Position numbers and translations under genes: made by a program
Notes under the pieces: model-generated
What the model was told of the DNA's origin: nothing
Databases searched by the model: none
What the model saw: only the letters and a program-made list of their open reading frames with translations
Origin: CAYYHA01 sp964471535
GTDB lineage: Bacteria; Myxococcota; Myxococcia; SLRQ01
NCBI GenBank assembly: GCA_964471535.1
Contig: CAYYHA010000065.1
Location: 1 to 17,848 of the forward strand
DNA: 17,848 nucleotides
Direction of reading: 5' to 3'
Part shown: positions 1-6,708 of the stretch, in pieces
Numbering within the stretch: the first letter of the stretch is position 1
Layout: each line of letters starts with the position of its first letter

Positions 1-253
<253 letters not shown>

Positions 254-536
254 TCTTTTCTCGTCGTCGGAACACCGCGTGCGCAGGATTGGATGCCGTC
301 CGAGGGGCGGTGGGATCCCTGGGTGGTGGTGATCGCGGCCGACGAGGGTCGAGGTCGAGGTCGAGAGCGGGTCGCCCGAGATCGGGTGGCCGCCGTGACC
401 CATCGGCGTCGTGCGAGGGGCGCTGTGCCGAGATGCCTTCGATATTCGCTCGCAGATCGTGGTGCCTGGGGTCATAGAGCTCTGGGTTTGGGTGACTGTG
501 AGAAGTGGATAGGTTCGTCGCGTCGTCTCCTGCGAA

Positions 537-557
537 GCTGCCTCGCATCGAGGCAGC
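537..557 (+). repeat. Perfect 9-bp hairpin in rRNA spacer
   Basis: GCTGCCTCG at 537-545 pairs perfectly with CGAGGCAGC at 549-557 across a CAT loop. There is no U-tract, so it is not an intrinsic terminator. In an rRNA precursor such a stem could be a processing or folding element; that role is inference. Confidence 0.6.
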
Positions 558-572
558 GCAGCGCCGCGGATG

Positions 573-589
573 GCCGCCCTTGTGGCGGC
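573..589 (+). repeat. 6-bp GC hairpin before 5S
   Basis: GCCGCC at 573-578 pairs with GGCGGC at 584-589 around a 5-nt loop, about 42 nt before the 5S rRNA. It has no U-tract. It may help expose the 5S precursor for processing, but this is inference. Confidence 0.5.
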
Positions 590-631
590 ACTGTCCGTTG
601 GGCAGCGCGCGGAGGCGGATGGCGCAAGCTT

Positions 632-748
<117 letters not shown>

Positions 749-756
749 TTATTTTG

Positions 757-788
757 GCCCCGAAGCGGAAACGCTTCGGGGTTTTTTT
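757..788 (+). terminator. Intrinsic terminator of the rRNA operon
   Basis: CCCCGAAGCG (758-767) pairs perfectly with CGCTTCGGGG (772-781) around a GAAA tetraloop, followed at once by seven T (782-788). It lies just after 5S, so it should end the rRNA transcript and insulate the downstream lipoprotein gene. Confidence 0.95.
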
Positions 789-845
789 GTGGGTGCTGAG
801 CTGGCGCAGGCCGGGTGGCGTGCGGTGAGGGAGGGGCCACAGCGG

Positions 846-874
846 TTGACAGGTGAGGTATGTGGATGTAGGAG
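846..874 (+). promoter_or_regulatory. Putative sigma70-type promoter for the lipoprotein gene
   Basis: A perfect -35 box TTGACA at 846-851 is followed after 17 bp by TAGGAG at 869-874, a weak match to TATAAT. A start near 881 would give a leader of about 28 nt containing the AGGAGG ribosome site. The position just after the rRNA terminator supports an independent promoter. The poor -10 box keeps confidence moderate. Confidence 0.5.
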
Positions 875-908
875 AGCACCCGACATGTACGGCACAGGAG
901 GGAGCCCG

Positions 909-1796
909 ATGGGGCGGATCGACCGAGGGGTGCTCTGGACGTTGGCGGGTCTGGCTGTGGTCGCGTTTCTGCTCGGCGCCTGCGCGCCCGCGCTCGAGAA
1001 GGGCGCGAGCCACGGGAGGCTGCAACAGGAGGTGCACCAGATTCCCCTCTACACGGAGCTTCGAGGTCGGATCGGCGTGGGGGAGGTCCGCAGCGACTAC
1101 TACGGGGTGCGCTACTACGCCGGTTGGCGGCTGGGGCTCGAAGGTGGCAGCACGGTAGAGATCGACGTGCAGGGGCAGGGGACGGATCCCGTGCTCCTGG
1201 TCTACGAGGTCGACCTGCAGACGGGTGAGGCGAGCTTCGTTGGCCTCTCTGATGACGTTGGGGCGAGTCTCGACCCCGCGCTGGTACTTGCGGCGGACAC
1301 GCCCGCGGAGTTGCTCCTCGTCGTCGCCGAATACTGGGGGCGCGCTGGCTCCTACCGGATCGAGGTTCGCTGCTTGGAGGGGGCCTGTCGCGACGCGGAA
1401 GGCTTGGCGTGCGGTGCCGCACGGGCCTGTCCGGAGGGGTACTGGTGCCGGGACGGACGCTGCAGCGAGCTCGGTCGCTGTGACGTGGCGGAAGCCTGTG
1501 CGACGCAGCCACTGGTGCATCCCATGTGCGTGGGGAGCTGGTCCTGCGAGGAGGCTCAGTGCGTGTGGCACTGCAGTGCGGACCCGGTTTCTCCGCCGCC
1601 CGGCCAGGGGGAGCCCTGTGCCGCGGGGGACCTGTGCGCGCCCGGGCTGAGCTGTGTGCACTACTATGGCATCGCGGGGCCGAGCGGCCCCGAGTTTACG
1701 AGCTGTGAGATTCCCTGCTCGGACGACGACGTGTGTCCCGAGGGGCAGCGCTGTCGTCTCGTCGCCGACGGGCCGGGTCAGGTCTGTCGCCCGTGA
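909..1796 (+). CDS. Cysteine-rich secreted lipoprotein, hypothetical
   Basis: A 295-residue protein of unknown function. The ATG at 909 is chosen because AGGAGG at 897-902 sits at good spacing and the N-terminus then reads as a lipoprotein signal: charged start (MGRIDR), hydrophobic core, and the lipobox LGAC with lipidated Cys25. The frame is open further upstream, into the 5S gene, which cannot be coding. Residues ~48-155 look like a beta-rich PPC-type domain (Tyr/Gly-rich, with DPVLLVYEVD and GSYRIEVRC), a fold common next to secreted enzymes. Residues ~155-295 carry many cysteines in C-x(5-8)-C spacing with motifs such as CPEGYWCRDGRC and CPEGQRC, typical of disulfide-rich modules in myxobacterial surface lipoproteins. 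No catalytic motif is seen, so a surface-binding or structural role is likely. It stands alone, with a minus-strand gene ending 60 nt beyond its stop. Confidence 0.85.
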   Translation: MGRIDRGVLWTLAGLAVVAFLLGACAPALEKGASHGRLQQEVHQIPLYTELRGRIGVGEVRSDYYGVRYYAGWRLGLEGGSTVEIDVQGQGTDPVLLVYEVDLQTGEASFVGLSDDVGASLDPALVLAADTPAELLLVVAEYWGRAGSYRIEVRCLEGACRDAEGLACGAARACPEGYWCRDGRCSELGRCDVAEACATQPLVHPMCVGSWSCEEAQCVWHCSADPVSPPPGQGEPCAAGDLCAPGLSCVHYYGIAGPSGPEFTSCEIPCSDDDVCPEGQRCRLVADGPGQVCRP

Positions 1797-1855
1797 GCGG
1801 TTCCGGACCGGCGGTGTGAAGGCGGCTGCGCGCCTGCCCAGCGGGCCGTTGGCGC

Positions 1856-2221
1856 CTAGCCTCGGAGATCGTCGAGGTCGCGGCGAATCCGCGCCAGTGC
1901 GTAGGCGGCGAAGCAGAGGAGCGCACCGCCGATCAGGAGGAGGAGGCCGAGGGCCCGGCGTCGCTGTGCGGCCGTCGCGGCGCGTAGGAGATCCCGACGC
2001 GCTCCGAGTACTTTCAACTGCTCGGAAGCCTGTGCCGTGTCCAAGGTCCGCGTGAAGGCTTGTCCCCTTACCCGCGCCGCCTCCGCCAACGCACGGCTCT
2101 GTTCTTCCGCCCGCGTCACCGCGGCCGTGCCCTCGACGTGTAGCACCGCGCCCAGCGCCGCAGTGGCGAGGCCTAGGACGAGGAGTGCGAGGGGCAGCCG
2201 GGCTTGCCGCGTTGCCGACAC
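1856..2221 (-). CDS. Small two-helix membrane protein, hypothetical
   Basis: A 121-residue protein, not recognised as a named family. The GTG at 2221 is chosen because it precedes the first hydrophobic helix directly; the frame upstream runs antisense through rlmE. Residues ~8-29 (LPLALLVLGLATAALGAVL) form one transmembrane helix. Residues ~30-88 are Ala/Arg/Glu-rich and probably helical or coiled coil. Residues ~90-110 (ALGLLLLIGGALLCFAAYAL) form a second membrane helix, ending in a short charged tail (RIRRDLDDLRG). The layout recalls the input half of a sensor kinase or chemoreceptor without an output domain. No strong Shine-Dalgarno is visible before the GTG, so the start could be misplaced. 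It is divergent from rlmE and converges on the lipoprotein gene. Confidence 0.6.
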   Translation of the reverse strand: MSATRQARLPLALLVLGLATAALGAVLHVEGTAAVTRAEEQSRALAEAARVRGQAFTRTLDTAQASEQLKVLGARRDLLRAATAAQRRRALGLLLLIGGALLCFAAYALARIRRDLDDLRG

Positions 2222-2343
2222 GAACGTCAGCCTATGCCCGGCAGCACCAAGGCTGAAGGGGCATGGTAAACCGGGCGAGCGCGGTGAGAGACGGGCGAGG
2301 AGCTGGGCGCTACCCGGCAGAGGGAGGCTGCCGCGACTGGGAC

Positions 2344-2349
2344 TATAGT
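2344..2349 (+). promoter_or_regulatory. Possible -10 box of rlmE
   Basis: TATAGT matches the TATAAT consensus at five of six bases and ends 7 nt before the ATG at 2357, so transcription would begin at or next to the start codon. No convincing -35 box lies 16-18 bp upstream, which limits confidence. Confidence 0.3.
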
Positions 2350-2356
2350 GAACGGC

Positions 2357-2968
2357 ATGAGCCGGCGTTTCGATCCGCGGGACGCGTACTTCAAGCGGGC
2401 CAAGGCGGAGGGCTATCGTGCCCGCAGCGCCTTCAAGCTCCAGGAGATCCTCGAGCGCCATCGGATCGTTCGCCGCGGCGATACCGTGCTCGATCTCGGT
2501 GCGGCGCCAGGCGGCTTTCTGCAGGTGCTCGCCGAAGCGGTTGGGCCGAGGGGAAAGGTGGTTGGGGTCGATCTCAAGCCGATCGCACCGCTGGGACTTC
2601 CCCAAGTGAAAACCCTGGTCGCCGACGTCGAATCGGAAGAACTCGACGCGGTGCTCCGTAGTGTCCACCCCGGGCGTTTTGCGGCTGTGGTGAGCGACAT
2701 GGCGCCCGCAACCAGCGGCGTGGGGGATACTGATGTGGCGCGGTCCCTACGGCTCGTCGAGCGGGCGCTCGCACTTTGCGGCGACCACCTGCGGGGCGGG
2801 GGGGGCTTCGTCGCCAAGGCCTTCATGGGACGGGGCTTCGACGCTCTGATCGCCGCCAGCAAGCGCAGCTTCCGCCGGCTGAAGATCGTCCGTCCTCGCG
2901 CGACGCGGAGTCGCAGCCGGGAGTGCTTCCTCGTCGGTGAGGGCTACCGGCCGGCGCGTCGCCCTTGA
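2357..2968 (+). CDS. rlmE: 23S rRNA (uridine-2'-O-)-methyltransferase RlmE/RrmJ
   Basis: The protein uses S-adenosylmethionine to methylate the ribose 2'-O of U2552 in the A-loop of 23S rRNA, a late step of 50S assembly. Its ~203 residues match the FtsJ/RrmJ length. The catalytic K-D-K-E tetrad is present: Lys in RSAFKL, Asp in SDMAP, Lys in VAKAF and Glu in SRECFLV. The SAM loop is LDLGAAPGGFLQVL, and VVGVDLKPI is the following acidic strand. ATG 2357 is used; an in-frame GTG at 2348 would add three residues. Neither start has a clear ribosome site, and a TATAGT box at 2344-2349 suggests a leaderless or near-leaderless mRNA. It sits alone, divergent from the small membrane protein and convergent with tyrS. 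Its nearness to the rRNA operon is suggestive but may be chance. Confidence 0.93.
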   Translation: MSRRFDPRDAYFKRAKAEGYRARSAFKLQEILERHRIVRRGDTVLDLGAAPGGFLQVLAEAVGPRGKVVGVDLKPIAPLGLPQVKTLVADVESEELDAVLRSVHPGRFAAVVSDMAPATSGVGDTDVARSLRLVERALALCGDHLRGGGGFVAKAFMGRGFDALIAASKRSFRRLKIVRPRATRSRSRECFLVGEGYRPARRP

Positions 2969-3013
2969 GCGACCGCCGGGCACCGGGCCTGCTGCCGGCT
3001 GCCCGTCGGGCGT

Positions 3014-3030
3014 CCCCCGCGTGGCGGGGG
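3014..3030. terminator. GC hairpin between convergent rlmE and tyrS
   Basis: CCCCCGC (3014-3020) pairs with GCGGGGG (3024-3030) over a GTG loop, in the 106-nt gap between two converging genes. There is no U-tract on either strand, so it is only a possible bidirectional, or Rho-assisted, transcript end. Confidence 0.4.
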
Positions 3031-3074
3031 GCGGCCACGGCGACACCTGGCCACGGCGCAGCGCAGTGGAGCCT

Positions 3075-4331
3075 TTAGGCCGGGCGCACGCGCAGGAAGC
3101 GCCGCTTACCAACCTGAATCAGGTGCTGGCCGGCCGGGAGTACGCCCTGTGGATCGGTGAAGCGCTCCCCATCGACCTTCACCCCGCCCTGTTTCACCAG
3201 TCGGCGGGCCTCGCTCTTACTCTTGGCCAGCCCTGTCTCGGTGAGCACGTCGGCGATCGGAGAGCCTCCGGGCTGGAAGGCAAAGGGGCGCTCCTCCACC
3301 TCCTCGGGCACCTCGCGGCGTGCATGGACACGTTCGAACTCCGCCTCTGCCGCCTCTGCGGCCGCCTGACCATGGTAGCGGGCGACGATCTCCTTCGCGA
3401 ACGCGCTCTTGACCGCCTTGGGGTGGCGCTCGCCGCTGGCAACGGCCTTGCGCAGCCCTGCGATCTCCTCGAGCGAGCGGTCGGAGAGCAGCTCCAGATA
3501 CCGCCACATCAGCGCATCGCTGATGCTCATCAGCTTCCCGTACATGGCGTCCGGGGGTTCGTCGATGCCGACGTAGTTGCCATGGCTCTTCGACATCTTC
3601 TCCCCGACCAGGATGCCGTCCACCTCCTTGGCATCGATGCCCTCGAGCAGGGGGCTGGTCAGGACGATCTGAGGGCGCTTGCCGTAGCTCTTCATCAGGT
3701 GTCGGCCCACGAGCAGGTTGAAGAGCTGGTCGGTACCGCCCAGCTCGATGTCCGCATCGAGGGCGACCGAGTCGTATCCCTGCAGCAAGGGGTAGAGAAA
3801 TTCATGGATGCCGATGCTGTGCCCGGCGGCGAAGCGCCGCTTGAAATCGTCGCGCTCGAGCATCCGAGCGACCGTGTACTTCGCCGACAGCTCGATGATC
3901 CCCCGCGCCCCCAAGGGCTCGAGCCATTCTGAGTTGAAGCGCACGACGGTACGCGTCTCGTCGAGAATCTTGAAGACTTGCGCCTGAAAGGTCTTGGCGT
4001 TACGCGCGATCTCGTCAGCGGAGAGCGGCGGACGCGTGACGTTGCGACCGGTGGGGTCGCCGATCGCGGCCGTGAAGTCCCCGATGATGAAGACGACCTC
4101 GTGACCGAAGCGCTGGAAGCGGCGCATGCGGGTGAGCAGCACGGTGTGGCCGAGGTGGAGGTCCGGTGCCGTGGGGTCGAAGCCGGCTTTGACTCGTAGG
4201 GGTCGCCCGGTGCGGAGGCTCTCGTCGAGGCGCTCCCGCAGCTCCTCGGCCGTAACGAGGTCGACTGCTCCGCGCGTCAGCTCCCGTAGCTGCGTCTGAA
4301 GGTCTGCCGTCTGAAGCGGGACGTCTACCAT
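3075..4331 (-). CDS. tyrS: Tyrosyl-tRNA synthetase
   Basis: The 418-residue enzyme charges tRNA-Tyr with tyrosine in the cytoplasm. It is class I: the HIGH signature is HLGH at residues 59-62 and the KMSKS loop is intact at 245-249. VKAGFDPTAPDLHLGH, GDFTAAIGDPTGR and LGGTDQLFNLLVGR are typical of the TyrS subclass that has HLGH. The last ~65 residues (SPIADVLTETGLAKSKSEARRLVKQGGVKVDG) form the S4-like RNA-binding domain that contacts the tRNA. The ATG at 4331 lies 8 nt after the stop of the cyclo-ligase gene, which fits an operon; a longer frame upstream would overlap that gene. The TAA stop at 3075-3077 precedes a possible hairpin terminator. Transcription probably comes from the zapA/6S/fau side. 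Confidence 0.96.
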   Translation of the reverse strand: MVDVPLQTADLQTQLRELTRGAVDLVTAEELRERLDESLRTGRPLRVKAGFDPTAPDLHLGHTVLLTRMRRFQRFGHEVVFIIGDFTAAIGDPTGRNVTRPPLSADEIARNAKTFQAQVFKILDETRTVVRFNSEWLEPLGARGIIELSAKYTVARMLERDDFKRRFAAGHSIGIHEFLYPLLQGYDSVALDADIELGGTDQLFNLLVGRHLMKSYGKRPQIVLTSPLLEGIDAKEVDGILVGEKMSKSHGNYVGIDEPPDAMYGKLMSISDALMWRYLELLSDRSLEEIAGLRKAVASGERHPKAVKSAFAKEIVARYHGQAAAEAAEAEFERVHARREVPEEVEERPFAFQPGGSPIADVLTETGLAKSKSEARRLVKQGGVKVDGERFTDPQGVLPAGQHLIQVGKRRFLRVRPA

Positions 4332-4339
4332 GGGGCCGA

Positions 4340-4936
4340 CTACGTCGCAGGTTCCCTCGCGAATCGCAACACCACCGAGGGCGTCACGAGCAGGTCGAGG
4401 CCCTGGTCGTGGCTCTCCCATGGCAGCTCAGGGAGAAGCTGGAAGTCCCAGGCCAGCCCCACCCGGACCGCATCGGGTCGGGCGGCAGAGAGAGTCGCGT
4501 CGTAGTAACCTCCGCCGCGGCCAAGCCGTCTGCCACGGCGGTCGAAGGCGAGGCCGGGGACCACGAAGAGATCGATCGCGGCCACGGGGCAGGGCGGATG
4601 TCGCCGCGGGTCGGGGGCATCGATGCCGTAGCGACCGGGCAGTAGCTGCGCAGGGTCGCTCACCTGGAAGAAATCGAGGCAGCGGCCGGTGGGGGCGAGT
4701 GCCGGGAAGACGAAGCGGCGCCCGGCTGCGACACTGCAGCGCGGATCGAGTTCGCCGGCATGCCCCGCGTAGAGCGCGATCGTGCCCGACCGCTCCCACT
4801 CCGGGAGGGCGGCGAGGCGGCGGCAGGCGGCCGCCGACGCCTCCTGCACTGCTGCTTCGGAGAGGCCCCGCCGCCGCACGCGCATGGCCTCACGCACCCG
4901 GTGTTTCTCTGCGGCGATGGTGGTAGCCCTCGACAT
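4340..4936 (-). CDS. fau: 5-formyltetrahydrofolate cyclo-ligase
   Basis: The enzyme (YgfA/Fau/MTHFS) converts 5-formyl-THF to 5,10-methenyl-THF using ATP, returning folate to one-carbon metabolism. Its 198 residues fit the family. The diagnostic motif runs at residues 126-146: VPGLAFD followed by RRLGRGGGYYD. The N-terminal Arg-rich helix (REAMRVRRRGLS) matches the nucleotide/substrate-binding start of the family. The ATG at 4936 is chosen because it gives the normal N-terminus and lies 2 nt after the U-tract of the predicted 6S RNA. Upstream in-frame codons translate the RNA gene and are rejected. No good Shine-Dalgarno precedes the ATG, so initiation may be weak. The zapA-6S-fau order is the well-known proteobacterial one. 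Confidence 0.94.
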   Translation of the reverse strand: MSRATTIAAEKHRVREAMRVRRRGLSEAAVQEASAAACRRLAALPEWERSGTIALYAGHAGELDPRCSVAAGRRFVFPALAPTGRCLDFFQVSDPAQLLPGRYGIDAPDPRRHPPCPVAAIDLFVVPGLAFDRRGRRLGRGGGYYDATLSAARPDAVRVGLAWDFQLLPELPWESHDQGLDLLVTPSVVLRFAREPAT

Positions 4937-4938
4937 CG

Positions 4939-5091
4939 AAAAAAACCCCGCCTGGGCCGTGTGGGTCGCTTCAACCGAACCCTGATTGCTCAGGTGGGCG
5001 GCCTGTGAGGTGCCGTAGGCTTCCCCTGCAAAGGGGCATGCACATGGCATCCCAGTGAAGCCTCCCCGGTTGAAAGGTAGGCTCGGATTTC
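4939..5091 (-). ncRNA. ssrS: 6S RNA
   Basis: 6S RNA binds the sigma70 RNA polymerase holoenzyme as a promoter mimic and lowers transcription in stationary phase. I call it from position, between zapA and the cyclo-ligase gene as in E. coli and many other Proteobacteria, and from fold. On the minus strand, TTCAACCG (5074-5067) pairs perfectly with CGGTTGAA (4977-4970). AGGCTTC (5063-5057) pairs with GAAGCCT (5023-5017) to form the apical arm. Between them, on the 3' side of the central bubble, sits a small CCTGA-GCAA-TCAGG hairpin (4994-4981), a hallmark of the family. AAATCC near 5090 can pair with the GGGTTT end. The AGAAGCCT/CACCT...AGGGTTC-like sequence resembles known 6S genes. The U-tract ends at 4939. 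Exact ends are estimates. Confidence 0.77.
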
Positions 5092-5144
5092 ACAACACAT
5101 CACGAACCCGGCAGGGAGAGATCGTCTATGGAGCGTTTGGCGCA

Positions 5145-5525
5145 TCATAGCCCGGAATCCGCCCCATCGCCTGCCCACGCGGGAGCCTCCTCGTCCGCCC
5201 GGGAGAGGCGCGCCAGCTCCCGCTCCACCAGGGCGAGCAGCTGTTCCCCCCGCGCCCGCACTGCCGCGCGGAAAGCCGCGGCATCGGTCTCGAGACCTTC
5301 GAGCCGGGCCTCCGTTTCGAGGAGAGCATCGGCCAGCGCCAAGGCGGCCATGACGGCGAGGTGCCGGGGCTCGACCTCATGGGTGGCCGACTGGATGCGT
5401 TGCATCTCCTCGCCCACCCGCTGTGCCGCCGCCTCGACCCGCTCGCGCGCCGCGGCGGTGGCTTCGGTGCGCACGGGGTACCGGTGTCCGAGGATCGCGA
5501 CCTCGATGCGCTGTGTCCTCGCCAA
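5145..5525 (-). CDS. zapA: Cell division protein ZapA
   Basis: ZapA binds FtsZ filaments, cross-links them and stabilises the Z ring at mid-cell. The 126-residue product has the family pattern: an N-terminal beta-strand head (RIEVAILGHRYPVRTE) followed by long heptad-rich helices (residues ~24-110) that form the antiparallel tetramer coiled coil. The start is a TTG at 5525, selected by a perfect AGGAGG at 5536-5531, 5 nt upstream; the next internal ATG would remove the head. The C-terminus (SRADEEAPAWAGDGADSGL) is a short tail. The family is inferred from architecture and from the neighbouring 6S RNA and fau genes, because ZapA sequences vary much. The stop overlaps a TATGAT that could contribute to 6S transcription. 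Confidence 0.82.
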   Translation of the reverse strand: MARTQRIEVAILGHRYPVRTEATAAARERVEAAAQRVGEEMQRIQSATHEVEPRHLAVMAALALADALLETEARLEGLETDAAAFRAAVRARGEQLLALVERELARLSRADEEAPAWAGDGADSGL

Positions 5526-5630
5526 GTCTGCCTCCTCGAGTCGAATGCCGCCGGCATTCTATCGTCCATCCCCCGCGTGCACAGCGACGGGCGTCCGACG
5601 CGCCGGCACAGAGGTGACAGCCGGGCTGGC

Positions 5631-5660
5631 ACCATAGGGTGCGCCCTCGCCGGACGTCAA
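5631..5660 (-). promoter_or_regulatory. sigma70-type promoter of the zapA-6S-fau-tyrS cluster
   Basis: On the minus strand TTGACG (5660-5655) is followed after 18 bp by TATGGT (5636-5631). A start near 5624 would give a ~99-nt leader to the zapA TTG. It sits in the divergent gap with the TPR gene. It would drive zapA and, by processing or read-through, the 6S RNA and downstream genes. Confidence 0.55.
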
Positions 5661-5742
5661 GGACATGTCTGTGGCTAATATGCTGAAAACACAAGGGAAA
5701 AGCTGCCTCATACGGGCGCCTTGCGTGCTATGCTCCGGCCCC

Positions 5743-6708
5743 ATGTGGCACCGATCCACCGCACGCCTCCCGAACCGTCGCGTCGTCCTTGGCACCCTGA
5801 TCCGTCTCCGCTTCTGCCTCGCCGCCGGCCTCTGTCTCCCGGCCGGCCTTGCGAGCGCGGGAGCCGCCAAGCAAGAGGCAGCCGCGCTGTGGCGCGGGCC
5901 TGCGGGGGTGATGCGGATCCACGAGGAGCGGGGAGGGCGCCTCGTGGGAACCCTGGTCGAAGCAGCCCCCGGTTGCTCCATCCAGCCGGGGGCCCGGGTG
6001 CTCGAGGGTGTGCTGCAGGGGGGCAACTTCACCGGGAAGGTACGTGTCTGCCTCGAAGGCTGCAGCGCCCAGGGCGAGGCTCCGTTCGCCTTCGCGATGC
6101 TCGTGAAGCGCAAGGACCGGCTTTCGGGTGCCGCCCATGCCCGGGCCCCGGCAGGTTGTCGGGTTGCCGGCTTGAGCGCGAAGGGCGGCCTCGTGGTGGA
6201 GCGGATGCGCCAGGGCGGCGACTCCAGGGGGCACCGCGGCGAGACCTATGACCCGCGCCACTACGGAGATGCGCGGGTCCAAGCGATGGAGATCGCCCGT
6301 GTGGGCGCAGCCTACCTCGCCAAGGGACGCTTTCAAAAGGCGCGGCAGAAGTTCCAGGAGGCGGTCACCAAGGACCCCAGCTATGCCGAGGGGTACAACG
6401 GCATTGGGGTCACCTATGCGGCGGAGAACGACTTCAAGGAGGCCCTTCAGTGGTACCAGCGCTCCATCGCCGCCAATCCGGAGATTGGGGATGCGTACTA
6501 CAACCTGGCCTGTGCCTATGCCCGCACCGGTGATCCGAAGATGGCGGTCAATTACCTGCGCATCGCCGTCCTGAACGGCTATGCGCAGCCAGAGCAGATT
6601 GCGGCGGATCCCGACCTCGAGACGCTGCACGACCGGGCCGACTTCCAGGCCGTGCTCCGCTTGGCGAAGACGAGCGAGGCGTCGTCGGACAGCGGCCCGC
6701 GCCCCTAG
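5743..6708 (+). CDS. Exported TPR-repeat protein, hypothetical
   Basis: A 321-residue protein probably sent out of the cytoplasm. The ATG at 5743 starts a signal peptide: basic start (MWHRSTARLPNRR), hydrophobic core around 15-37, and an ASA cleavage site near residue 39. Longer in-frame starts only add an unlikely N-terminus. Residues ~45-150 are a Gly/Val-rich, probably beta, region with four cysteines (PGCS, CLEGC, AGCR) that I do not recognise. Residues ~182-315 hold TPR helices: GRFQKARQKFQEAVTKDPSYAEGYNGIGVTY, then a second repeat, then a shortened third (NLACAYARTGDPKMAVNYLRIAV) and a capping helix. TPRs bind protein partners, so a periplasmic scaffold role is plausible. TATGCT at 5729-5734 and TAATAT at 5676-5681 are weak -10 candidates without clear -35 boxes. 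It is divergent from zapA and shares CTAG with the desulfurase stop. Confidence 0.82.
   Translation: MWHRSTARLPNRRVVLGTLIRLRFCLAAGLCLPAGLASAGAAKQEAAALWRGPAGVMRIHEERGGRLVGTLVEAAPGCSIQPGARVLEGVLQGGNFTGKVRVCLEGCSAQGEAPFAFAMLVKRKDRLSGAAHARAPAGCRVAGLSAKGGLVVERMRQGGDSRGHRGETYDPRHYGDARVQAMEIARVGAAYLAKGRFQKARQKFQEAVTKDPSYAEGYNGIGVTYAAENDFKEALQWYQRSIAANPEIGDAYYNLACAYARTGDPKMAVNYLRIAVLNGYAQPEQIAADPDLETLHDRADFQAVLRLAKTSEASSDSGPRP

Larger units (their letters stand above)
254..631 (+). other. 23S-5S internal transcribed spacer
   Basis: A 378-nt spacer lies between 23S and 5S, longer than the roughly 100 nt of E. coli. I found no tRNA: there is no TTCRA-type T-loop with a matching acceptor stem. It holds three tandem copies of GGTCGA (347-364) and two perfect short hairpins, at 537-557 and 573-589, close to the 5S start. 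Open frames across it are uninterrupted only because the DNA is GC-rich, and they run straight into the 5S gene, so I do not call a protein here. It is probably transcribed as rRNA precursor and removed during processing. Confidence 0.8.

Noticed and set aside
254..631. A tRNA in the 23S-5S spacer
   Set aside because: No T-loop, anticodon arm or acceptor stem could be assembled.
4937..5050. Longer N-terminus of the cyclo-ligase frame (start at 5050)
   Set aside because: It translates the predicted 6S RNA, has no family similarity, and the normal N-terminus begins at 4936.
5559..6113. Minus-strand 184-codon frame across the TPR gene start
   Set aside because: It is antisense to a well-supported exported protein and to the divergent promoter region, and its Arg/Pro/Ser-rich content is that of GC-rich shadow frames.
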